Part shown: positions 51,747 to 60,677 of the stretch, piece by piece
Layout: the number at the start of each line of letters is the position of its first letter
Position numbering within the stretch: the first letter of the stretch is position 1
The notes under the pieces: model-generated
Told to the model about the DNA's origin: nothing
What the model saw: the letters and a program-made list of their open reading frames with translations, nothing else
Databases searched by the model: none
Origin: Curtobacterium pusillum
GTDB taxonomy: Bacteria > Actinomycetota > Actinomycetes > Actinomycetales > Microbacteriaceae
Direction: 5' to 3'
Assembly (NCBI RefSeq): GCF_013359865.1
Contig: NZ_JABMCE010000084.1
Span: 1 to 64,000, forward strand
DNA: 64,000 bases
Program-made: the position numbers and the translations under genes

Positions 51747-52826
51747 CTACTCGGCTACCTGGAGGTCCCCCACAAGTGAGCGAGCCGTTTCGAGGAGCGT
51801 TTCCACAGCCTCGTGCTCGCCGATCGAGATGCGGATGCCCTCGTTCCCGAAGGCCCGGACGATGATGCCTGCGTGCTCGAATCGCTCCGCGGCGTGCGCG
51901 GTCAGGTCCCCCGTCGGCAGCCACACGAAGTTGCCCTGCGCGTCGGGGACGTCCCACCCCTGTCCGCGCAGCGACGCGACGATGCGGTCACGCCGCGAGG
52001 CCAGCTCGGCGACCCGCTCGAGCAGTTCGGCCTCGCGCTCGAGACTCGCGAGCGCTGCGGCCTGCCCCTGAGCCGTCACCGACAACGGGATCGCGCAGGC
52101 GCGCACGGCGTCGAGCACGTACGCCGGGCCGAGGGCGTAGCCGACGCGGAGTCCCGCCAGCCCGTACGCCTTCGAGAAGGTACGGAGGACGACGAGATTC
52201 GGGTAGCGCTCGAGGAGCGGCGCACCGCGAACGGCCGTCGGCTCGGTGACGAACTCCGCGTACGCCTCGTCCAGCACCACCAGCACGGACTCCGGAACCC
52301 GCGCCATGAACGCGTCGAACTCGGCCGCCGTGACGACGGGCCCGGTCGGGTTGTTCGGCGTGCAGACGATCACCATGCGGGTGCGATCGGTGACCGCGGC
52401 GGCCATCGCGTCGAGGTCGTGTCCGCCGTCGGCGCGGTTCGGCACCTGCACGCTCGTGGCGCCGGCCACCGTGACGACCCCGGGGTAGGCCTCGAAGGAG
52501 CGCCAGGCGTACACGATCTCGTCGCCGGGTCCGCTCGTGGCCTTGGCGAGCTCGTGCAGGATCGCGACGCTTCCGGGTGCGACGTGCACCTCGTCCACGG
52601 TGACGCCGAAGCGGTTGGCCAGCACGGCGCGGACGGCGAGGGCGGTGGCGTCCGGGTAGCGGTTGAACGCGGTCTGCGCCTGCACGGCCTCGACGACGCC
52701 GGGCAGCGGCGGGAACGGGTTCTCGTTGCTCGACAGCTTGAAGGCGGAGGCGGCCGCCTGGCGTCCCTGCTTGTACGCGGGGAGCACCGCGATCTCGGGC
52801 CGGATGTGCACGCGCTCGTCAGTCAC
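51747..52826 (-). CDS. pat: Class I/II PLP aminotransferase (HisC/Pat-like)
   Basis: 359 residues. Family motifs: [17 protein letters not shown] at the start, [11 protein letters not shown] (156-165), the Asp-Tyr pair DEAYAEF, the PLP lysine K219 in [16 protein letters not shown] and the final [14 protein letters not shown]. It belongs to the histidinol-phosphate aminotransferase family; with bkdABC directly downstream it more likely acts on aromatic or branched-chain amino acids (Pat-type) than in histidine synthesis, as no his genes are nearby. It could make the 2-oxoacids used by the Bkd complex, supplying branched fatty acid primers. Function by context is inference. Confidence 0.85.
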   Translation of the reverse strand: MTDERVHIRPEIAVLPAYKQGRQAAASAFKLSSNENPFPPLPGVVEAVQAQTAFNRYPDATALAVRAVLANRFGVTVDEVHVAPGSVAILHELAKATSGPGDEIVYAWRSFEAYPGVVTVAGATSVQVPNRADGGHDLDAMAAAVTDRTRMVIVCTPNNPTGPVVTAAEFDAFMARVPESVLVVLDEAYAEFVTEPTAVRGAPLLERYPNLVVLRTFSKAYGLAGLRVGYALGPAYVLDAVRACAIPLSVTAQGQAAALASLEREAELLERVAELASRRDRIVASLRGQGWDVPDAQGNFVWLPTGDLTAHAAERFEHAGIIVRAFGNEGIRISIGEHEAVETLLETARSLVGDLQVAE

Positions 52827-52876
52827 CGTGCCAGGGTATCTGCACCCCGGAGAACGTCGGAGGGCATCATGGGGGC

Positions 52877-53275
52877 ATGCGATTCCTCGTCCGCCTCGTC
52901 GTCAACGCCGTCGCGCTCTGGCTCACCACACTCATCGTCAGCGGCGTCTCCGTCACCCCGTTCGGTGACGGCGGGACCACCGCCACGGTGCTGACGTTCC
53001 TGCTCGTGGCGTTCGTGTTCGGGCTCGTGAACGCCGTCATCGGCACGCTCATCCGGATCGTGGCGTTCCCGATCTACATCCTCACGCTCGGGCTCATCTC
53101 GTTCGTCGTGAACGCCATCCTGCTGCTCATCGTCGCTGGCATCTCGGACGCGTTCGGCTTCGGGCTCAACGTCGAGTCCTTCGGGTGGGGCATCGTCGGC
53201 GCCTTCGTCCTCGCGGTCTTCGCGTGGCTGATCGGGCTGTTCGTGCGGCCGGTGCTCAACCGTCAGCGCGCGTGA
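52877..53275 (+). CDS. Phage-holin-4_2/YvlD-like membrane protein
   Basis: 132 residues with four helices: [60 protein letters not shown] and [20 protein letters not shown]. The [15 protein letters not shown] segment is the family signature (PF04020). Despite the name these proteins are chromosomal and unrelated to phage lysis in most bacteria; function unknown, sometimes linked to envelope stress. Divergent from pat. No phage genes surround it. Confidence 0.85.
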   Translation: MRFLVRLVVNAVALWLTTLIVSGVSVTPFGDGGTTATVLTFLLVAFVFGLVNAVIGTLIRIVAFPIYILTLGLISFVVNAILLLIVAGISDAFGFGLNVESFGWGIVGAFVLAVFAWLIGLFVRPVLNRQRA

Positions 53276-53370
53276 CGCAGGCCGACGACGCAACCCGCAC
53301 CGTGCCTCCCGGTCTGCACGCCGACGCGACCGCCGTCGCGGTCAGCCGGTCCCTGCGACATGATGTCCCC

Positions 53371-53883
53371 ATGACCACGGACGACGGAGCCCCCTTCCGC
53401 GTCTCGTTCGTCTGCAGCGGCAACATCTGCCGGTCCCCCATGGCCGGCATCGTCTTCGCCCAGCTGGCAGCGGAAGCCGGCATGGCCGAGCGGTTCCACG
53501 TCGAGTCCGCCGGCACCGGCGACTGGCACGTCGGCGAGCCCGCCGACGAGCGCACGATCGCGGCACTCGCAGCGCGCGGATACGATGGCAGCAGGCATCG
53601 CGCCCGTCAGTTCGACCCGGACCGGTTCCCGGATCTCGACCTGGTGGTCGCACTCGACCGCTCCCACGAACGCATCCTGCGCTCGTGGGCACCGACCATG
53701 GACGACGCCGCGAAGGTGACGCTCCTGCTGCGGTACGACGACGCCTGGCCCCAGCAGACCGACGTACCGGATCCGTACTACGCGGACCGGCACGAGTTCG
53801 ACCGAGTGCTCTCGACCGTCGAACGGGCCTGCCGGGCGCTCTTCCGCCAACTCGAGCCGGCAGTCCGTCAGGGAGCCCCATGA
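53371..53883 (+). CDS. Low-molecular-weight protein-tyrosine phosphatase
   Basis: 170 residues. The P-loop C15-X5-R21 (VCSGNICRSPMA) and the general-acid DP in VPDPYY are intact, and the DLVVALDRSHERIL stretch is typical. It removes phosphate from tyrosine, in actinobacteria often regulating exopolysaccharide or virulence proteins. ATG 53371 has only a weak ribosome site; upstream in-frame codons belong to the previous gene's shadow. Its TGA overlaps the purB ATG (ATGA), so purB translation is coupled to it. Confidence 0.92.
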   Translation: MTTDDGAPFRVSFVCSGNICRSPMAGIVFAQLAAEAGMAERFHVESAGTGDWHVGEPADERTIAALAARGYDGSRHRARQFDPDRFPDLDLVVALDRSHERILRSWAPTMDDAAKVTLLLRYDDAWPQQTDVPDPYYADRHEFDRVLSTVERACRALFRQLEPAVRQGAP

Positions 53884-55265
53884 CCCCCCTTCCCCCGCAG
53901 CCGATCAGTCCGCTCGACGGGCGCTACTACCCGATCGTGCACACGGTGGGCGAGCACCTCTCCGAGGCAGGTCTCAACCGCGCGCGTGTCGTGGTCGAGG
54001 TCGAGTGGCTCATCTTCCTCACCGACCACGCGATGTTCACCACGTCGCCCCTCAGCGTCGACGACAAGACCGCGCTCCGCCAGGTCGTGGAGACCTTCGG
54101 GCACGCCCAGATCGCCGAACTCGCCGAGATCGAGGCGACCACCCGGCACGACGTCAAGGCGGTCGAGTACTTCGTCCGTCGTCGTCTGTCGGAGCTCGGG
54201 CTCGACTCGATCGCGGAACTCACGCACTTCGCCTGCACGAGCGAGGACATCAACAACCTCTCCTACGCCCTCACCGTGCGCGACACCGTCGACCAGGTGT
54301 GGCTGCCGGCGTACAAGGCCGTCGTCGCCGCGCTCCGTGCCATGGCCGACGAGCTGAAGGCGGTGCCGATGCTCTCGCACACGCACGGGCAGCCGGCGAC
54401 CCCGACGACCCTCGGCAAGGAGATCGCCGTCGTCGTGTACCGCCTCGAGCGCGTCCTGTCGCAGATCGAGGGCGGCGAGTACCTCGGCAAGTTCTCCGGC
54501 GCGACCGGCACCTTCTCGGCACACCTCGCCGCGGACCCCGAGGCCGACTGGCCCGCGCTGTCCCGCGAGTTCGTCGAGGGCCTCGGTCTCACCTGGAACC
54601 CGCTCACCACGCAGATCGAGTCGCACGACTGGCAGGCCGAGCTGTACGACCGGGTCCGGCACGCGAACCGCATCCTGCACAACCTCGCGACCGACATGTG
54701 GACCTACATCTCGATGGGGTACTTCACCCAGATCCCGGTCGCCGGCGCCACCGGGTCGTCCACGATGCCGCACAAGATCAACCCGATCCGGTTCGAGAAC
54801 GCCGAGGCGAACCTCGAGATCTCGTCGGCGCTGTTCTCCACGCTGTCCGAGACGCTCGTGACGAGCCGCCTGCAGCGGGATCTCACGGACTCCACCACGC
54901 AGCGGAACATCGGCGTCGCGTTCGGGCACTCGCTGCTCGCGCTCGACAACCTCCGTCGGGGCCTGATCGAGGTCTCCGTGAACGAGGCCCGGCTCGCCGA
55001 GGACCTCGACCACAACTGGGAGGTGCTCGGCGAGGCGATCCAGACCGTCATCCGGGCCGAGGTCACCGCCGGGCAGTCCAACATCGAGGACCCGTACGCG
55101 ATGCTCAAGGAGCTCACGCGCGGCAAGCGCATCGGCCAGGCGGAACTCGTGGCGTTCGTCAACGGCCTGGACATCTCGTCCGGGGCGAAGGCGCGCTTGA
55201 CGAACCTGACGCCCGCGACCTACACGGGTCTGGCCGACGAGCTGGTCGACCACCTCGACGTCTGA
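53880..55265 (+). CDS. purB: Adenylosuccinate lyase
   Basis: 461 residues. The fumarase/aspartase superfamily signature is GSSTMPHKINPIRFENAEAN, and the catalytic His lies in SHTHGQPATPT; the start PLPPQPISPLDGRYYP and HFACTSEDINNLSYAL match the long bacterial PurB type. It catalyses two steps of purine synthesis (SAICAR to AICAR, adenylosuccinate to AMP). The ATG overlaps the phosphatase stop. It converges on a LysR gene; a family A hairpin lies between them. Confidence 0.96.
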   Translation: MTPLPPQPISPLDGRYYPIVHTVGEHLSEAGLNRARVVVEVEWLIFLTDHAMFTTSPLSVDDKTALRQVVETFGHAQIAELAEIEATTRHDVKAVEYFVRRRLSELGLDSIAELTHFACTSEDINNLSYALTVRDTVDQVWLPAYKAVVAALRAMADELKAVPMLSHTHGQPATPTTLGKEIAVVVYRLERVLSQIEGGEYLGKFSGATGTFSAHLAADPEADWPALSREFVEGLGLTWNPLTTQIESHDWQAELYDRVRHANRILHNLATDMWTYISMGYFTQIPVAGATGSSTMPHKINPIRFENAEANLEISSALFSTLSETLVTSRLQRDLTDSTTQRNIGVAFGHSLLALDNLRRGLIEVSVNEARLAEDLDHNWEVLGEAIQTVIRAEVTAGQSNIEDPYAMLKELTRGKRIGQAELVAFVNGLDISSGAKARLTNLTPATYTGLADELVDHLDV

Positions 55266-55311
55266 CGGTCCGCGTTCTGCGGGTGGTCGGCGGGTGGTCG
55301 GCGGGCGGCCT

Positions 55312-55330
55312 GGAGGCGCGGGGCGCCTCC
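55312..55330. terminator. Repeat family A hairpin, bidirectional
   Basis: GGAGGCGC-GGG-GCGCCTCC, an 8-bp stem with a 3-nt loop between converging purB and the LysR gene. It holds one exact GGAGGCGCGG word (55312); the inverted arm is shortened. Confidence 0.8.
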
Positions 55331-55348
55331 GCCGTGCGCCGGCCGTCC

Positions 55349-56263
55349 TCAGGCGGTGACGTCCGTCGCCTCGGCGACCAGTGCCTCCAGGACCCTCCGC
55401 ACCCCGGGGCGGACCGCGCGGTCCGCCCGCACGAGCGCCTCGATGCGCCGACCCGCGCGGACGTCGGCGAGTTCGGCGAGGCGGAACCGCCCGGGAGCCC
55501 GCGTCCCCGAGGTGTACCGCGGCACGAGCGCGACACCGTGCCCGGCCGCGACGAGGTTCTCGATGACCGGCAGGTGGACCGTCCGGAACCCGACACTCGG
55601 CGGGGTGTCGGTCGCGGCCGCCATCGCGGTGAGCACCCGGTCGATCGGGTAGCCCTCCGGGACGCCGATCCAGGACTCCCCGACGACGTCGCCGATGCTG
55701 ACCCGGTCGCGGCCGGCGAGCCGGTGTCCGAGCGGGAGGGCGACGTCGAGCGGCTCGCGCAGCAGCGGGACGGTCTCGAGCGCCGCCCGTCCCGCGGGCG
55801 GGGCGCCGTCCGGCCGGTGCCCGATCACGACGTCGTGGTCGGCGGCGAGCGGACCGAACTCGTCCTCGCTGACGTCCACGTCGACCAGGACCAGTTCGAT
55901 GCCGGGGTGGGCGCGCATCCGGGTGAGGAGTCCGGGGAGCAGGAGCTCGGCGGCCGAGGGGAACACCGCGAGGTCGACGCGTCCGGTCGCGCCGCCGAGG
56001 TGTTCCCGCCACGCCGCGTCGACGGCGGCGATCGCCGTCGCCACACCGGTCGCCAGCCCGGCGAGGACCCGACCGTGCTCGGTCAGCCGCACCCCGCGGC
56101 CGACCCGCTCGACCAGCTGGACCCCGACCTGGCGCTGCAGCGTCTGCAGCTGCTGGGACACCGCACTCGGCGTGCGGTGGGTGGCCTCGGCGACCGCCGT
56201 GACGCTGCCCCGCTCGCCCAGTTCGCGGAGGACGGCGAGGAGCTGCACGTCGAAGCCAACCAT
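55349..56263 (-). CDS. LysR-family transcriptional regulator
   Basis: 304 residues. The N-terminal helix-turn-helix reads FDVQLLAVLRELGERGSVTA and HRTPSAVSQQLQTLQRQVGV; the effector domain follows (GRVDLAVFPSAAELLLPGLL). It is transcribed divergently from the EamA exporter gene over a 70-bp region and is the likely regulator of it, a common pairing. Ligand unknown. The ATG at 56263 is the only good start. Confidence 0.92.
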   Translation of the reverse strand: MVGFDVQLLAVLRELGERGSVTAVAEATHRTPSAVSQQLQTLQRQVGVQLVERVGRGVRLTEHGRVLAGLATGVATAIAAVDAAWREHLGGATGRVDLAVFPSAAELLLPGLLTRMRAHPGIELVLVDVDVSEDEFGPLAADHDVVIGHRPDGAPPAGRAALETVPLLREPLDVALPLGHRLAGRDRVSIGDVVGESWIGVPEGYPIDRVLTAMAAATDTPPSVGFRTVHLPVIENLVAAGHGVALVPRYTSGTRAPGRFRLAELADVRAGRRIEALVRADRAVRPGVRRVLEALVAEATDVTA

Positions 56264-56335
56264 GCAGTGACCCTACAACGTGGCTCCGGAACTCTTCGCT
56301 GGTGCTGAAGGATCAGGGTGCGTCACGATCGTCCC

Positions 56336-57277
56336 GTGCGCACTCGTGACCGTCTCCTCGCCGTCGTCGTCGCCGTCGTGTGGGGCCTGAACTTCCCCGC
56401 GACCGCGCTCGCTCTCGAGCACTTCCCGCCGTTCCTGCTCGCCGCGATCCGGTTCACGCTGCTCGCCGTTCCGACCGTGCTGCTCGTGCCCCGACCACGG
56501 ATCCCGTTCGGTCGGCTGCTGCTCGTCGGTCTCGGGCTCGGCGTGCTGCAGTTCGCGTTCCTCTACCTCGGCATGGCGGCCGGGCTGCCGTCGGGACTCG
56601 CGTCACTCGTGCTCCAGGCGTCGGCGCCGTTCACGGTCGTCCTCGCCGGGGTGTTCCTGCGCGAGCGGCTCACCGGTCGGCAGGTGATCGGTGTCACGAT
56701 CGCCGTGTGCGCCCTGGCGGCGATCGCCGTGCACCGCGCGCAGGCGGCGGCGCTGCTCCCCGTCGTGCTCGCCCTCTGCGGTGCCCTCGGGTGGGCGATC
56801 GGCAACGTGGCGACCCGGCGTGCGGGTGCGTCGAACCCGCTCCACCTGACGCTGTGGTGGTCGGTCGTGCCCCCGATCCCGATGGCTGTGCTGTCCTTCG
56901 TCGTCGAGGGGCCGGAGCGCATCGGGCACGCCCTCGGCACCGCCTTCACGGCGGCGGCGCTGCCCGCGGACCTCGGCCTGCTGTACATCGTGCTGGTGGC
57001 GACCCTCGTCGGCTACGGCATCTGGTCGAGGCTCATGGCGACCTACCCGTCGAGCACCGTCGCACCCTTCTCGATGCTGGTGCCCGTCGTGGGCGTCCTC
57101 GCGTCGTGGGCGGCGTTCGGCGAGGTACCGGACGCGGTCGAGATCGTCGCGGGCGTCGTCGTCGTGGGGGCGGTGCTGTGGTCGTCACGTCCGGCCCGAG
57201 CACGCGCGCTGCCCGTCACCACCGCGGGGATCACGGTCCCGGTGCTCAGCCCCGGTGCTGGCGACGCTCCGCGATGA
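56336..57277 (+). CDS. EamA-family (DMT) transporter
   Basis: 313 residues from GTG 56336. CACGAT ends 6 nt before it, the spacing of other leaderless starts here; an in-frame GTG at 56318 would add six residues and has no ribosome site. Ten helices in two EamA repeats: AVVWGLNFPATALALEHFPP, GLPSGLASLVLQASAPFTVV (the family's internal signature), then WAIGNVATRRAG and VLASWAAFGEVPDAVEIVAG. Such proteins export metabolites or amino acids. Its end overlaps the converging epimerase gene by 32 bp. Confidence 0.88.
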   Translation: MRTRDRLLAVVVAVVWGLNFPATALALEHFPPFLLAAIRFTLLAVPTVLLVPRPRIPFGRLLLVGLGLGVLQFAFLYLGMAAGLPSGLASLVLQASAPFTVVLAGVFLRERLTGRQVIGVTIAVCALAAIAVHRAQAAALLPVVLALCGALGWAIGNVATRRAGASNPLHLTLWWSVVPPIPMAVLSFVVEGPERIGHALGTAFTAAALPADLGLLYIVLVATLVGYGIWSRLMATYPSSTVAPFSMLVPVVGVLASWAAFGEVPDAVEIVAGVVVVGAVLWSSRPARARALPVTTAGITVPVLSPGAGDAPR

Positions 57278-58223
57278 TCCCGGCGAGCGCGCCGCGCAGG
57301 TGCGGGTAGCGGAACTCGTAGCCCGCCTCGACCAGACGCGTCGGCACGGCCCACCGGCTCTTCAGCACGAGTTCGGTCTCGGTGCGGATCGCGAACGACC
57401 CGACCTCGAGCATCCACCGCCAGGTCGGCAGACCGAACCGTCGTCCGACGGCATCGCGGATCGTCGCCATCACCGTGCGGTTGTCGGACGGGTTCGGACT
57501 CGAGACGTTGACCGGTCCGTCGATGCCCTCGTGGTCGCGCACGAAGCGGATCGCCCCGAGGACGTCGGCGATGTGCACCCAGCTGAACTTCTGCCGGCCG
57601 CGGGTGTGCCGGTCGTGGTGGTACGTCCCCGCTCGGAGTCGGGAGCGCGTCGGGAACCACCTGCCGTCGTACTGCGGCCCGCCGAGCCCCGCCTTCGCGA
57701 GCCGGAGCAGCGGGACGAGGGCGCTGCCGTCGCCGAAGACGATCGCCATGCGGAGCGCCACACGGCGGGTACCGGGCAGGTCCACCGCGAACAGGGCGTC
57801 CTCCCACGCCTTCGCCACCGAGACCGAGAACCCCTCGCCGAGCTCGCCCGTCGTCTCGTCCTGCGGGCGGTCGTCGGCGTGGCGGTAGATCGTCGCCGTG
57901 GACGCGTTGACCCACAGCGGCGGCGGGTGCTCGCTCGTGCGGATCGCCTCGGCCAGCTCGAGCGTGGTGTCGACCCGGGACCGGACGATCTCCGCGCGGT
58001 TCCGTCGCCCGTACCGGCAGTTCACGCTCTTGCCCGCCATGTTCACGACGAGGGCGGCACCGTCGACGAGTTCCCGGATCCGCAGGGTGTTGCCCCACAC
58101 GGCGTCCCCGGTGCGGCCGACCGTGACGACCTGGTAGCCCTCCTCGCGGAAGGCGTCCTGCAGGTACCGTCCGACGAACCCGCTCGCTCCCGCGATCACG
58201 ACCCGCGGCTGCTGCTCGACCAT
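57246..58223 (-). CDS. TIGR01777-family NAD(P)-binding epimerase-like protein
   Basis: 325 residues from ATG 58223, which shares its A with the upstream stop (TGATG). N-terminal Rossmann motif VVIAGASGFVGRYLQ, then NMAGKSVNCRYGRRNRAEI and the NASTATIYRHADD stretch; the C-terminal DUF1731 part ends VEAGYEFRYPHLRGAL. The YfcH/TIGR01777 family of atypical short-chain dehydrogenases has no settled substrate. Translationally coupled to the DUF4166-like gene upstream, so the two probably act together. Confidence 0.9.
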   Translation of the reverse strand: MVEQQPRVVIAGASGFVGRYLQDAFREEGYQVVTVGRTGDAVWGNTLRIRELVDGAALVVNMAGKSVNCRYGRRNRAEIVRSRVDTTLELAEAIRTSEHPPPLWVNASTATIYRHADDRPQDETTGELGEGFSVSVAKAWEDALFAVDLPGTRRVALRMAIVFGDGSALVPLLRLAKAGLGGPQYDGRWFPTRSRLRAGTYHHDRHTRGRQKFSWVHIADVLGAIRFVRDHEGIDGPVNVSSPNPSDNRTVMATIRDAVGRRFGLPTWRWMLEVGSFAIRTETELVLKSRWAVPTRLVEAGYEFRYPHLRGALAGIIAERRQHRG

Positions 58224-58900
58224 CAACGTCCCCCTTCTGGACCGGTGTCGGGCACGACGGCGTACCGGAAGGCCCCCTCGTACCGGTACAGCGTGCCGAT
58301 GAGCGGCGCGGTGAGCACCAGGGACACGCGCTGCCGGTCGGCATCGTCATCGAATCGTTCCACGAGCGTCACACGCGGCGCGATCAGGGCCGGGAGGCGC
58401 AGCTCGCGTCCCAGCGCACGGAACGTCACGCGGGTGGAGACCAGGCGCAGGGCGCCGGTGTCCGGACCGTCCGCGTCGACCTCGGTCCGGAGGAGGGCGC
58501 TGACGCGCCCGCGGTGACCGAGGTGGTCGACGAGCCCCTCGGGTTCGGCGGTGATGGCGTCCACCATCGTGCGGGTGCCTGAGCGGAAGCGGAAGGTGCG
58601 GTACGCGCGCACGGCGACCCGTTCCTCCTGGCCCGGCGTCGACCCCCGGCGGACGCGAGCCGGGCGGTTCTCGACCCTGAAGGGAACGTCCCGCTCCCAG
58701 ACCGGGAACATCACGGCGTCACGCGCGAACCAGGCGAGCAGCGGCCAGAGCCAGCGACGGGGCGTACCGACGACGTCGAAGACGCCCTCGCCACGGCCGA
58801 CGTGGCCGGGCGGGATCGGGCCGAAGTACGTCCGGAGGCGAGGGTGCAGGCGGGCGAGGACGTCGGGCGGCGTGCTCAGCTGGTACGGCGACCGGGTCAC
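58223..58900 (-). CDS. DUF4166-like protein
   Basis: 225 residues from GTG 58900. The text RGEGVFDVVGTPRRWLWPLL, RTFRFRSGTRTMVDAI and GTLYRYEGAFRYA fits DUF4166, a soluble beta-rich domain often fused or adjacent to TIGR01777-type epimerases, as here. The longer open frame upstream shadows the efflux gene on the other strand. A TATCGA box 4 nt before the GTG suggests a leaderless mRNA. No function is known; pairing with the epimerase is the best clue. Confidence 0.78.
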   Translation of the reverse strand: MTRSPYQLSTPPDVLARLHPRLRTYFGPIPPGHVGRGEGVFDVVGTPRRWLWPLLAWFARDAVMFPVWERDVPFRVENRPARVRRGSTPGQEERVAVRAYRTFRFRSGTRTMVDAITAEPEGLVDHLGHRGRVSALLRTEVDADGPDTGALRLVSTRVTFRALGRELRLPALIAPRVTLVERFDDDADRQRVSLVLTAPLIGTLYRYEGAFRYAVVPDTGPEGGR

Positions 58901-58948
58901 ACACTCGATACTGGCATGTCGCCAGTGCGGCTCCCTACGATGTTGCGC

Positions 58949-59857
58949 ATGGGACACGACCACGGGCACGGGCACGCGTCCGAGCGCGCCCTGCTCGTGG
59001 CGTTCTGCATCTCCGCGGGCATCCTGCTGGCCGAGGTCATCGGCGCGGTCGTGACCGGGTCGCTGGCGCTGCTCGTCGACGCCGGACACATGGTGGTCGA
59101 CACCGGGGGGATCGGCATCGGTCTGGTCGCCACCCGCCTGGCCCGGCGCAGTCCGACGGCGCAGCGCACGTGGGGGTTCCAGCGCGCCGAGGTCCTCGGC
59201 GCCACGGCGCAGGCCGCGATCCTGCTCGCGGTCGGCGTCTACGTCATCATCTCCGCCGTGCAGCGGCTGTTCGTCCCCGCCGAGATCCACTCCGGACCGC
59301 TGCTCGTGTTCGGCGTCATCGGGCTCGTCGGCAACCTCGTGGCGTACGCCGTCCTGCTGCGGGCCGCGGGTGAGGGGTTCACCTCGCGCGCCGCGCGGCT
59401 CGAGGTCCTCAACGACACCCTGGGTTCGGTCGCCGTGATCGCCGCAGCGTTCGTGCTCATGCTGACCGGGTGGGAGCGGGCGGACTCGGTCGCGGCCATC
59501 CTGATCGGTCTGCTCATCCTGCCTCGGGCGATCCGACTGCTGCGCGAGACCGCGAACGTGCTGCTCGAGTCGACGCCGCCGGGGCTCGACCTCGACGCCG
59601 TGCGGGGTCACATCCTCGAACTCGACCACGTCATCGCCGTGCACGACCTGCACGCGACGCTCGTGGCGACCGGTGTGCCGAACCTGACGGCTCACGTCGT
59701 CGTGGACGACCACTGCTTCTCGACCGCCCACGCGCCGCGCATCCTCGACGAGCTGCAGCGGTGCGTGGCGGAGCACTTCGACGTCCCCGTGGAGCATTCG
59801 ACGTTCCAGCTCGAGCCGGCCTCACACCGGCGGCACGAGCACGAGGTGCACGCGTAG
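58949..59857 (+). CDS. Cation diffusion facilitator (CzcD/ZitB-type metal efflux)
   Basis: 302 residues from ATG 58949. TACGAT ends 7 nt upstream, so this ATG rather than 58940 is chosen. A short His-rich start (MGHDHGHGHASE) precedes six helices; the zinc site HxxxD is in LLVDAGHMVVDTGGI with its partner in the LEVLNDTLGSVAVI helix, and the cytoplasmic C-terminal domain (HDLHATLVATGVPNLTAHVV) is typical. It exports Zn2+, Cd2+ or Co2+ in exchange for protons. The last codons and stop lie in a 19-bp tandem duplication. Divergent from the DUF4166 gene. Confidence 0.92.
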   Translation: MGHDHGHGHASERALLVAFCISAGILLAEVIGAVVTGSLALLVDAGHMVVDTGGIGIGLVATRLARRSPTAQRTWGFQRAEVLGATAQAAILLAVGVYVIISAVQRLFVPAEIHSGPLLVFGVIGLVGNLVAYAVLLRAAGEGFTSRAARLEVLNDTLGSVAVIAAAFVLMLTGWERADSVAAILIGLLILPRAIRLLRETANVLLESTPPGLDLDAVRGHILELDHVIAVHDLHATLVATGVPNLTAHVVVDDHCFSTAHAPRILDELQRCVAEHFDVPVEHSTFQLEPASHRRHEHEVHA

Positions 59858-59877
59858 GCACGAGGTGTACGCGTAGG
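59840..59877. repeat. 19-bp tandem duplication over the efflux gene stop codon
   Basis: CACGAGGTGCACGCGTAGG (59840-59858) is repeated at 59859-59877 with one change (C to T). The first copy encodes the last residues HEVHA and the TAG stop; the second copy repeats both behind the gene. Confidence 0.9.
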
Positions 59878-59883
59878 AGCAGG

Positions 59884-60495
59884 TCAGCAGCCGCCGTCGC
59901 TCGTCGGGAACGCCGTGATGACGCGGTCGGTGGTGGACGAGACGATCACGCGCACGAACGGCTCCGCGGCCGGGCGGGACCCGTCGTCGAACCGCACCGG
60001 GGCGGCGTAGCAGACCTTCCCGTCGCCGGCGTCCTGCGGGTACCCGGCGGCGGGGGACTCTAGCGCCGTCTGCACCGCGGTCAGCATCGCGTCGTCCCAG
60101 TCGCGGGAGCCGTGGCCCGACACGACGTCCTCCCAGTCCTGGGTGTGGCGGACGCGGATGTGCTCGTAGCCCTGGCCGGAGTCCCCGCACTGCAGCACCA
60201 CCGTGCCGAGCGCCGCGCTGTCGTACCGGGCCACCGTCTCGCGGGCGCTCGTGCCGCAGCGGTCGAGGACGCCGGTTCCGGGGAGGTCCGGGCCCGTGCG
60301 GGCGATCGTCACCGTGCCGTCGCGGGACGTCCCGTCGCCGGCCGTGGCGCTCGGGGTCACGCCGGCGCCGTCGGCACCGAGCACGGGGTCGTCCGCGCCG
60401 CGCTGCGCGGTCAGTGCGACGCCGCCCGCGACGAGGCCGGCGGCCAGGACGGCCGCGACGCCGGTGACGACCGGACGGCTGCGTTTCTGGGACAC
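59884..60495 (-). CDS. Exported protein of unknown function
   Basis: 203 residues from GTG 60495, 6 nt behind CATACT (leaderless). N-terminal basic residues and a hydrophobic stretch (VVTGVAAVLAAGLVAGGVAL, about 9-28) act as signal peptide or anchor; no lipobox cysteine follows. The outside part has four cysteines (LDRCGT, VLQCGDSG, KVCYAA and the C-terminal DGGC), which could form two disulfides, and a Thr/Ser/Gly linker near 40-60. No family recognised. Tail to tail with the efflux gene. Confidence 0.75.
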   Translation of the reverse strand: MSQKRSRPVVTGVAAVLAAGLVAGGVALTAQRGADDPVLGADGAGVTPSATAGDGTSRDGTVTIARTGPDLPGTGVLDRCGTSARETVARYDSAALGTVVLQCGDSGQGYEHIRVRHTQDWEDVVSGHGSRDWDDAMLTAVQTALESPAAGYPQDAGDGKVCYAAPVRFDDGSRPAAEPFVRVIVSSTTDRVITAFPTSDGGC

Positions 60496-60583
60496 GCGCC
60501 CAGTATGCCGGACCGGCACCGGGCCTCCTGGCCGACCATCGGGCCCGCTGCGGGCCCGCTGCGGGCCCGCCGTGAGCGCGCGT

Positions 60584-60645
60584 CGAACCACGATTCCGAC
60601 GTCGCACCACGTGTTGCCGCGGTGCGATGTCGGAATCGTGGTTCG
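60584..60645. repeat. Repeat family B, intergenic copy
   Basis: A 62-bp hairpin: CGAACCACGATTCCGAC (60584-60600) is the exact complement of 60629-60645, and after one G-T pair seven more base pairs follow, leaving a 12-nt loop. Fifty-two of 62 positions are identical to 31781-31842. It lies between the exported-protein gene start and the end of the MFS gene, beside a short GGGCCCGCTGC tandem repeat (60541-60570). Confidence 0.88.
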
Positions 60646-60677
60646 GAGCAGCCGCCGGACGCGCGGCGCGCAGCGCG

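Noticed and set aside
52877-53275. Holin-family protein as a sign of a prophage
   Set aside because: Family members are common chromosomal membrane proteins; no other phage gene is nearby.
2321-55330. Repeat A as a Chi-like or chromosome-polarity (KOPS) motif
   Set aside because: The two strands are used almost equally (11 and 9) and many copies form inverted pairs; polar motifs would show a strong strand bias.
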